Shown here: one piece after another, positions 7,488 through 12,100 of the stretch | How positions within the stretch are numbered: position 1 is the stretch's first letter | Layout: every line of letters starts with the position of its first letter | Translations under genes and position numbers: made by a program | Origin: RGIG6353 sp964558655 | Lineage (GTDB): Bacteria > Bacillota > Clostridia > Oscillospirales > SIG627 | DNA: 12,100 nucleotides | Assembly (NCBI GenBank): GCA_964558655.1 | Contig: CAZLEX010000038.1 | Span: 1 to 12,100, forward strand | Reading direction: 5' to 3' | The notes under the pieces: model-generated | The model's database searches: none | Seen by the model: the letters and a program-made list of their open reading frames with translations, nothing else | Told to the model about the DNA's origin: nothing

Positions 7488-7979
7488 TTAATTTGTTACA
7501 TATATTTTATCGGTTGAAATACCGAGAGATGCTGACACAACGCCAATAACTTTTTCGATTAATGAGGCGTTAAGTTTCTTTTCGCAAACAATTGCGGCAC
7601 CTTTAATTTTAGGAAGCGTATATCCTGAAACAATAGCCTCTTTAACGCTCGCACTTTTAGCTGAAAACACGATGGTAGACACCTTTTTTATATCTCCCTG
7701 TGCACCTATATCCTGAGTTGAATCCTGTGCATATGTACATACCGCCGAACCCTCCAAAGTAACCATTACATTTACATTGCCTACACCGTCTATTTTTTCC
7801 ACAAGCGTTTTAAGCCTGTTTTCCAAATCCCGTTCATACGCCGTTTCGTCAAAAGCATCTGATACCGTTTCGGATTTTTCTTCTCCGTTACCGCGAAATG
7901 ACAGTATAAGAACAAATAAAGCAATCAATGCTATGCAGGTGAGGTATAAATAAGGCTTCTTCAATATTTTTTCAATCAT
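7488..7979 (-). CDS. spoIIIAG: Stage III sporulation protein AG
   Basis: A 163-residue ring-forming protein of the spore channel. There is one membrane helix (about 11-27), then a short acidic linker and a ring-building domain with GVGNVNVMVTL (65-75) and PKIKGAAIVC (123-132), both typical of SpoIIIAG. In B. subtilis (about 229 residues) it forms a large oligomeric ring in the intermembrane space. This copy is shorter, mainly between the two conserved blocks and in the linker, so the ring's extra beta structure is probably reduced. The start overlaps the end of spoIIIAF by eight bases (ATGATTGA), with GGAG in the preceding codons as ribosome binding site. Confidence 0.93.
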   Translation of the reverse strand: MIEKILKKPYLYLTCIALIALFVLILSFRGNGEEKSETVSDAFDETAYERDLENRLKTLVEKIDGVGNVNVMVTLEGSAVCTYAQDSTQDIGAQGDIKKVSTIVFSAKSASVKEAIVSGYTLPKIKGAAIVCEKKLNASLIEKVIGVVSASLGISTDKIYVTN

Positions 7980-8445
7980 TTACATCTCCTTTGTTAAACG
8001 AGCACTCAAGAGAATAATGCGTGTTAATATATTCTCGTACTTTTTTCTGCTCTTCTTTTTCGCAATCCGCCGTTACGGTAACCGTACCGAAAACCATATT
8101 TCCGTCAATGAGCGAATAAGGAACCGTAACATCGGATTTTATCCCGTAAACAGCTTGCAAATCGTCTTTTATTTGGCAAGCTATCCTTTGAGAAAGTATT
8201 TTCGGTAAAAGCATACTTGTATCTTCGTTATAAATCGTATGCTCGTCATTTTCAATTATGACTGTATTTTTTTCGTTGCCGATAAAAGATGTGATAAAAT
8301 TTACAGCAGGCAAAATCACAACGAACATCACCACGATTTTAATTACGAAATTCAATCCGTCCGATGAACTTGATTTCGGTGCAATTAACTTTATTATTCC
8401 GCAGAAAAAAGAAACGGTGATTATCAGCATTATATATTCTTTCAT
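7972..8445 (-). CDS. spoIIIAF: Stage III sporulation protein AF
   Basis: A 157-residue mother-cell membrane protein with two N-terminal helices (about 4-22 and 31-50) and an extracytoplasmic domain (about 85-150). That domain has the alternating pattern of a ring-building motif (VFGTVTVTAD, then KKVREYINTHY). It is thought to join SpoIIIAG and SpoIIIAH in the channel. Identity rests on position, topology and the family-like N terminus (IIKLIAPK near 17-24). It starts two bases after the stop of spoIIIAE with only a poor ribosome site (GGCGG), so translation probably depends on coupling. It is shorter than the roughly 206-residue B. subtilis protein. Confidence 0.9.
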   Translation of the reverse strand: MKEYIMLIITVSFFCGIIKLIAPKSSSSDGLNFVIKIVVMFVVILPAVNFITSFIGNEKNTVIIENDEHTIYNEDTSMLLPKILSQRIACQIKDDLQAVYGIKSDVTVPYSLIDGNMVFGTVTVTADCEKEEQKKVREYINTHYSLECSFNKGDVND

Positions 8446-8447
8446 CT

Positions 8448-9557
8448 TTAACCGCCGCCTTTCACAAAAATTGCGACGGTTATTATGAAAAATATCGACA
8501 GTGACAGCATAAGTGCATAAAGAATATTGTAAACGCCGTAAACCGACGACATAATTTTTGCCGCATCGTCGGCACCGACCAAAGAAGAAAAAGCAGACAA
8601 AATTCGCAATGAAATTTTCTTAAGGGCAAAAGATATAACGGGAGTTAGCGTCATATAAAGCAAGACGGCAAACATAAAAATCCCCAGTGTATTTTTTACA
8701 AGCTTTATTCCGGCTATAAGAGTTGAAGAGGTTTCGGATACCATTCCTCCGACAATAGGAATGAAATTCCCCGATAAAAGCTTTAAGCTTCTGAGTGCGA
8801 GGCTGTCGGCCGACGAAGCCAACGAATGTTTAAAATACAGTATTGCCGAAAGAATACTCATCGTAATTACACAGAGTTTTGAGGCAAAAGAACTTATAAA
8901 ATCCGTAACGGCGGAAAAATTCATTTTTGAAACAAATCCCGCACATATAAATGCGAACAAAATCTTCACAAGCGGTACAACAATCATTACGCACACTTTT
9001 TCGGCAACGGCAATTACACTTATAACGGAAACGCTCGTAAGAGCCGCCTGCCCTCCCGCACCCTGCATACACATTGCCGTAGCCATGAAAGGCGTAAGAG
9101 ACAACATAAATGTCGATAACTCGTTTATATATTCCGTAACGGTTTCAAGTGCGGTTAAAATATTACCGTAAACCATAACGCAAACAAAAACGGAAACGGT
9201 AAAATTTAGACATTGCGTCAAAGCAGAACTTTTGATTCCGGACGAAAGAGCTGTATATATTCCCGAAACAATCAGAAAAGCCGTAATACTTAAAACAAAA
9301 CCGCCTTCTTTTTTTAACAGACCGAAAAAAATATTCATAAGCTTTTTTATTAAGGTATTGAATTCGACTGTCTCTGATGCACCCGAATAAGAAAATTCAA
9401 GGTCGTCAAACTCGCCGTTTTCAAGAATACTTTCCGGAACATATTTTTCCAGCGTATCAATCCCCAATTCGTTTTTTATTTCATTTTCGATGCCCTCCGC
9501 TTTTGCACAAAACGAAAAAGCAAAAAGCAAAACAAGCACCACTCCGATTTTTTTCAT
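8448..9557 (-). CDS. spoIIIAE: Stage III sporulation protein AE
   Basis: A 369-residue polytopic membrane protein, the largest membrane part of the SpoIIIA platform; the family has been compared with export permease components. A cleavable-looking signal (residues 1-20, ending AKA) is followed by a soluble segment of about 60 residues. Roughly seven hydrophobic segments follow (near 87-104, 115-135, 175-205, 225-243, 264-282, 290-310, 345-365), along with family-like stretches such as LTPFMATAMCMQG (154-166) and NFIPIVGGMVSET (264-276). Its ATG overlaps the TGA of spoIIIAD by four bases (ATGA). AAGGA (9563-9567) lies upstream. Confidence 0.95.
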   Translation of the reverse strand: MKKIGVVLVLLFAFSFCAKAEGIENEIKNELGIDTLEKYVPESILENGEFDDLEFSYSGASETVEFNTLIKKLMNIFFGLLKKEGGFVLSITAFLIVSGIYTALSSGIKSSALTQCLNFTVSVFVCVMVYGNILTALETVTEYINELSTFMLSLTPFMATAMCMQGAGGQAALTSVSVISVIAVAEKVCVMIVVPLVKILFAFICAGFVSKMNFSAVTDFISSFASKLCVITMSILSAILYFKHSLASSADSLALRSLKLLSGNFIPIVGGMVSETSSTLIAGIKLVKNTLGIFMFAVLLYMTLTPVISFALKKISLRILSAFSSLVGADDAAKIMSSVYGVYNILYALMLSLSIFFIITVAIFVKGGG

Positions 9558-9934
9558 AACATTCCTTCAACGAGCGACAACAGTGTCTCTATCATCGGTA
9601 CCGTATTTGTAATAATCAATATTTTTCCGATAAATTCAACTTTTCCCGAAACGGAAGGAATACCGAAATCGACGCACATTTCCGAAATGATATGTGTCAT
9701 CATGGCGAGTGCGAAACTTTTAAATAAAATATTATAATACTTTTCGCTTGTGCCGTTTGATAAGGTTTTTATATACGAAATAAGCGGCGAAGCGTTTTTT
9801 ATCGCTATAACCGTCAGCAATATCGACAAAGCAGTTGCCGCAAGTGACGCATATTCGCTTTTTAATTCTTTGAGAGGGACTATGCACACAACGGCAAAAA
9901 CTATTCCCGCAAAAATCCCCGCAGTATCCGACAT
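9554..9934 (-). CDS. spoIIIAD: Stage III sporulation protein AD
   Basis: A small membrane protein of 126 residues with about four hydrophobic segments. The C-terminal half carries the family pattern ALAMMTHIISEMC ... KVEFIGKILII. It is part of the inner-membrane platform of the spore channel. The ATG at 9934 shares one base with the TGA of spoIIIAC (TGATG). A TTG at 9937 could instead start it one codon earlier. Position between AC and AE confirms identity. Function beyond complex assembly is not established. Confidence 0.93.
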   Translation of the reverse strand: MSDTAGIFAGIVFAVVCIVPLKELKSEYASLAATALSILLTVIAIKNASPLISYIKTLSNGTSEKYYNILFKSFALAMMTHIISEMCVDFGIPSVSGKVEFIGKILIITNTVPMIETLLSLVEGML

Positions 9935-10128
9935 CAAATTCCGAAGATGTTACGCACTGTATTAAAAAGCGTACCCATCTCTCCCACCAGCATAAACAAA
10001 ACGATTATTATTCCCGCAACCGATACCAAAGCCGACTGGTCATCTCTGCCCGATTTGTTTAATATCTGACAGGCAACCGACACGAGTATTCCTATTCCCG
10101 CTATTTTCAAAATCAATGATACATCCAT
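9934..10128 (-). CDS. spoIIIAC: Stage III sporulation protein AC
   Basis: A 64-residue two-helix membrane protein (about 5-24 and 33-50) with a short charged loop, KSGRDDQ, near residues 25-31, as in other SpoIIIAC proteins (about 68 residues). It is a platform component of the spore channel. AAGGAG (10135-10140) lies six bases before the ATG, one of the better ribosome sites in the operon. It follows spoIIIAB by 15 bases and its stop overlaps the spoIIIAD start. Confidence 0.94.
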   Translation of the reverse strand: MDVSLILKIAGIGILVSVACQILNKSGRDDQSALVSVAGIIIVLFMLVGEMGTLFNTVRNIFGI

Positions 10129-10143
10129 TTTTGTCTCCTTATG

Positions 10144-10644
10144 TCAGATTAAAAGAAGCACCGCACCTATTCCCGCCATTACTCCTAAATAACGGCTTGC
10201 TTTTGCACGGAGTACGGCTTCTTCTTTCTCTTTTTTATAGATATCCTCCAGTTCAAAAATAAGTGTATCGCACTTTTGCGACTGCTCCGATACGGATATC
10301 TGTCCGAAACTTTCGGCAAATTCTAGAATTAAATTCTTACATTCGGTACTTATCGACAGCTTTTTTTCATAATCCGAAAAAGTATGGTACAGTACGGACC
10401 GACTGTCAGTTATGTATCCCTGACGCAATGAATTTAAAAATCCGTTTTTTTCCAAAACTTTATTGCCGAATTTTTTGTATATATCGAGTTGTCTTGTTCT
10501 GTGCAAAACAATTTCCCGTCTTACAAATTTAAAAAACTGTATAAAAGCGTATAACTCCTCTTTGCTTTTTGTAAAATCAACCGATTTTACAATTCCCGCT
10601 GTACTGAAAAAAATAAAAACGAGAATTAAACCTAAGGTTTTCAC
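10144..10644 (-). CDS. spoIIIAB: Stage III sporulation protein AB
   Basis: A 166-residue membrane protein with a hydrophobic N terminus (1-20) and C terminus (about 150-166). Between them is a helical charged middle containing LYAFIQFFKFVRREI (31-45) and an FAESFGQ-type motif (108-114). In the family it resembles GspF-like platform proteins of type II secretion and is thought to partner the SpoIIIAA ATPase. The start is a GTG, the first possible start codon after the spoIIIAA stop. The two genes are in the same frame, separated only by TGA and two Lys codons. No good ribosome binding site is visible, so coupled translation is likely. Confidence 0.93.
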   Translation of the reverse strand: MKTLGLILVFIFFSTAGIVKSVDFTKSKEELYAFIQFFKFVRREIVLHRTRQLDIYKKFGNKVLEKNGFLNSLRQGYITDSRSVLYHTFSDYEKKLSISTECKNLILEFAESFGQISVSEQSQKCDTLIFELEDIYKKEKEEAVLRAKASRYLGVMAGIGAVLLLI

Positions 10645-10650
10645 TTTTTT

Positions 10651-11553
10651 TCACTCACTATCTTCTTGAAAAACAATTCGGCTTTTGCCGTCACCGGATT
10701 TTTCAATCAGTGCGAACGCATCAAATACTCCATTGTCTATAAGCCTTTTTATGTTCGGACGCTTTTTGACCGACATAATACTGTCACCGTGAGATGTTGC
10801 AAGTAGCGGTACTCCGCTGTTTTGAACACAAAGAAGTGCTTCTGTGTCATCTTCTTTTCCTATTTCATCGCAAATGATAAGCTCGGGAGAAAAAAGGCGT
10901 GTTGCTATTTCTATTCCGTCACTTTTTCTGTAACCGTAAAATCTGTCAATGAGTCCTTCGCTTCCTCCGGGAAGAATTTCTCCTCTTTCGTCTATCACGG
11001 CAACCCTTTTCGCATATCCGAATTTTCCCGTTCCCACAGCTTTTGCCACAGACCTTACGGCAGTCGTTTTTCCGTATCCGGGAGGAGAATATAATAAAAC
11101 CGAAGATGACGGATTTTTTATGAGATATCGGCTGACAACATCTCCGGAAGAAGCTATATCCCGTGAAATTCTTAGGTTAACACTGCCGATTGCTCCGAGA
11201 GAGGAAATTTTTTCACCGTCGTATATACATTCTCCGCACACTCCCGCACGGATTCCCTCAGGTGTCACTATATATCCAGAATTAATCGTCTGCATATGTC
11301 GGTAAAAAGAACCTTCACTCAATCGGTTTATAACAAAATCCATGTCTTGTGATGTACAAATAAGCGCACTTGAAATATCCGATGTTACACCCCGTTTTTT
11401 ATCTAAAAACAAATTTTTTTCGTATGTGGAAACAGAAATAGGTCCGTTTCTTCTCAGCCTTATTTCACATATTTTTTCCTGCATTTCAGAACTTAAAGAT
11501 AAAATCGAAAATGTCAGATATTCCGGCAAAAGCGAACATATTTTTCCTATCAT
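10651..11553 (-). CDS. spoIIIAA: Stage III sporulation protein AA (ATPase)
   Basis: A 300-residue cytoplasmic ATPase of the RecA/secretion-ATPase type that is thought to power or assemble the SpoIIIA channel in the mother cell. An N-terminal region with the family motif ICEIRLRRNGPI (28-39) leads into the P-loop SPPGYGKTT (156-164). VAVIDERGEI (184-193), Walker B LIICDEIG (225-232) and a sensor-like LLATSHG (250-256) follow. Length matches the family (about 307 in B. subtilis). GAGGTG (11559-11564) lies five bases before the ATG. It opens the spoIIIA operon, whose expression elsewhere depends on sigma-E. Confidence 0.96.
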   Translation of the reverse strand: MIGKICSLLPEYLTFSILSLSSEMQEKICEIRLRRNGPISVSTYEKNLFLDKKRGVTSDISSALICTSQDMDFVINRLSEGSFYRHMQTINSGYIVTPEGIRAGVCGECIYDGEKISSLGAIGSVNLRISRDIASSGDVVSRYLIKNPSSSVLLYSPPGYGKTTAVRSVAKAVGTGKFGYAKRVAVIDERGEILPGGSEGLIDRFYGYRKSDGIEIATRLFSPELIICDEIGKEDDTEALLCVQNSGVPLLATSHGDSIMSVKKRPNIKRLIDNGVFDAFALIEKSGDGKSRIVFQEDSE

Positions 11554-11574
11554 TTTCTCACCTCGTTTTATTTG

Positions 11575-11603
11575 ATTTTATGCTCCCTTCAGTCTTTTAT
11601 GAC
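11575..11603 (-). promoter_or_regulatory. Candidate sigma-E promoter for spoIIIA
   Basis: On the minus strand CATAAAAT (11582-11575) matches the sigma-E -10 consensus CATACAmT at seven of eight positions. GTCATAAA (11603-11596) matches the -35 consensus sKmATATT at six of eight, with 13 bases between. Known spoIIIA operons are sigma-E controlled, so the location is right. The start would fall near 11568, giving a very short leader with the ribosome site almost at the 5' end. That lowers confidence. Confidence 0.4.
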
Positions 11604-11686
11604 AAATACCGAAGCTTTTTATATTCCGAATTTATTGCCTTTGACATAATTTTGAATAATTAATTACCGATTTTTACTTTTTTCTA

Positions 11687-11715
11687 TTGCATTTATTACA
11701 CTTTTGCGGTATAAT
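11687..11715 (+). promoter_or_regulatory. Sigma-A-like promoter facing away from spoIIIA
   Basis: TTGCAT (11687-11692) and a perfect TATAAT (11710-11715) are 17 bases apart on the plus strand. A transcript would begin near 11722, at the first units of the TTATAGC repeat. It would run through the assembly gap towards the lipoprotein gene at 11930, or towards an unseen gene in the gap. Confidence 0.6.
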
Positions 11716-11719
11716 ATTA

Positions 11720-11781
11720 TATAGCTTATAGCTTATAGCTTATAGCTTATAGCTTATAGCTTATAGCTTATAGCTTATAGC
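11720..11781. repeat. TTATAGC heptamer tandem repeat
   Basis: Eight perfect copies of TTATAGC plus one six-base partial copy run without error from 11720 to 11781 and stop only where the N's begin, so the true array is probably longer. The seven-base unit is neither a codon multiple nor a clean palindrome. It is not a CRISPR: there are no spacers. It starts at the predicted transcription start of the divergent promoter. Confidence 0.95.
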
Positions 11782-11881
11782 NNNNNNNNNNNNNNNNNNN
11801 NNNNNNNNNNNNNNNNNNNNNNNNNNNNNNNNNNNNNNNNNNNNNNNNNNNNNNNNNNNNNNNNNNNNNNNNNNNNNNNNN
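11782..11881. other. Assembly gap of exactly 100 N
   Basis: Exactly 100 consecutive N's. This is the usual placeholder for a scaffold gap of unknown length, so distances across it cannot be trusted. The break falls directly in the tandem repeat, which is a likely cause of the assembly failure. Confidence 0.98.
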
Positions 11882-11916
11882 TTGAGGCTACCTACGGTGG
11901 TAATCCGAAAAAGTAA
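11882..11916 (+). CDS. Possible C-terminal end of a gene lying in the gap
   Basis: Reading from the gap edge, one frame gives EATYGGNPKK then TAA (11914-11916), 13 bases before the lipoprotein ATG. The composition and the close spacing to the next ribosome site look like the end of an upstream gene in the same operon. With only about ten codons this is weak; it may simply be leader sequence. Confidence 0.2.
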
Positions 11917-11929
11917 AAAGGAGAAAATT

Positions 11930-12100
11930 ATGAAAAAGATTTTAAGTCTTACTTTGGTAGCTCTTATGCTTTTGAGTTCGTCCGTAATGCTTTTTTCGTG
12001 TAAGGACGATACAGACGATAAAAAAGGCACAAATGCCAATTTAAATGCTACCGAAAAGCAGCTCGAAGAAGGAACGATTTTCTATGAAAGAGCACAGGTT
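11930..12100 (+). CDS. Secreted lipoprotein, N-terminal part only
   Basis: The first 57 codons of a gene that continues past the window. It has a Lys-rich start, a hydrophobic core and a lipobox LFSC (Cys24), followed by a charged linker of Asp, Lys, Asn and Thr (25-45). This is the form of a lipid-anchored extracellular protein. AAGGAG (11918-11923) lies six bases before the ATG. In Clostridia such N termini are common on ABC-transporter solute-binding proteins, and the onset EGTIFYERAQV is compatible with that, but nothing diagnostic is present. It runs divergently from spoIIIA. Confidence 0.75.
   Translation, partial: MKKILSLTLVALMLLSSSVMLFSCKDDTDDKKGTNANLNATEKQLEEGTIFYERAQV

Larger units (their letters stand above)
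11554..11929. other. Divergent intergenic region between spoIIIAA and the lipoprotein gene
   Basis: This 376-base stretch has no gene I can support. From left to right it holds the spoIIIAA ribosome site, a candidate sigma-E promoter, AT-rich filler (11604-11686), a housekeeping-like promoter on the other strand, the heptamer repeat, the N gap and the ribosome site of the lipoprotein gene. I see no terminator for any transcript coming out of the gap. Confidence 0.7.

Noticed and set aside
8761..9171. Plus-strand 136-codon open frame inside spoIIIAE
   Set aside because: Antisense shadow of a well-supported membrane gene, with no ribosome site or family likeness.
11062..11088. Ser in place of the first Gly of the SpoIIIAA P-loop
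   Set aside because: SPPxxGKTT-type P-loops are, to my knowledge, normal in this family; the catalytic Lys and Thr are present.
11641..11669. TTGACA at 11641 as a plus-strand promoter
   Set aside because: No -10-like hexamer lies 16-18 bases downstream; the pair at 11687/11710 is much better.
11720..11781. Repeat as a CRISPR array or origin iterons
   Set aside because: The seven-base units are directly adjacent with no spacers, and no cas, rep or dnaA-box features are nearby.
11761..12039. Minus-strand open frame crossing the N gap
   Set aside because: It depends on treating 100 unknown bases as coding and opposes a lipoprotein gene with a clear signal and ribosome site.

Overview
The window is AT-rich, tightly packed chromosomal DNA from a spore-forming low-GC Firmicute, most likely a gut or rumen type member of the Clostridia. 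This rests on a complete eight-gene spoIIIA operon, Gram-positive style lipoproteins, strong GGAGG-type ribosome binding sites and near-consensus housekeeping promoters. I cannot name the species from sequence alone.

Layout. (1) Bases 1-230 hold a hairpin-plus-T-tract terminator of something upstream (22-67) and a textbook sigma-A promoter (TTGACA, 17 nt, TATAAT with an extended -10). (2) 243-3657, plus strand: a two-gene envelope-polymer operon, a membrane processive family 2 glycosyltransferase overlapping by 29 bases an LtaS-type phosphoglycerol transferase. (3) A two-way terminator (3689-3728) separates it from a convergent minus-strand operon, read from 6579 down to 3739: a lipoprotein polysaccharide deacetylase, a single-pass membrane protein of unknown function, and an archaeal-type cofactor-independent phosphoglycerate mutase or homoserine-kinase-like enzyme. 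Its promoter lies inside a 23-bp inverted repeat. (4) 6710-11553, minus strand: spoIIIAA-AB-AC-AD-AE-AF-AG-AH in canonical order with overlaps or very short gaps. (5) 11554-11929 is a divergent intergenic region with a candidate sigma-E promoter for spoIIIA, a housekeeping-like promoter facing the other way, a TTATAGC heptamer tandem repeat and a 100-N assembly gap. (6) 11930-12100, plus strand: the start of a secreted lipoprotein gene cut by the window edge.

How the genes work together. The spoIIIA operon encodes the mother-cell half of the SpoIIIA-SpoIIQ feeding-tube complex: AA is the ATPase, AB to AE are inner-membrane platform parts, and AF, AG and AH are channel/ring proteins in the intermembrane space. 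SpoIIQ is not in the window. The glycosyltransferase, LtaS-type enzyme and deacetylase all point to envelope glycan synthesis and tailoring, but their shared substrate is inference.

Assessment. The core genes are members of known families, and I see no clear undescribed multi-gene system. The best second-look items are the promoter built into an inverted repeat (6638-6692), the heptamer repeat at the start of a divergent transcript next to an assembly gap (11687-11881), and the glycosyltransferase/LtaS-type pair.
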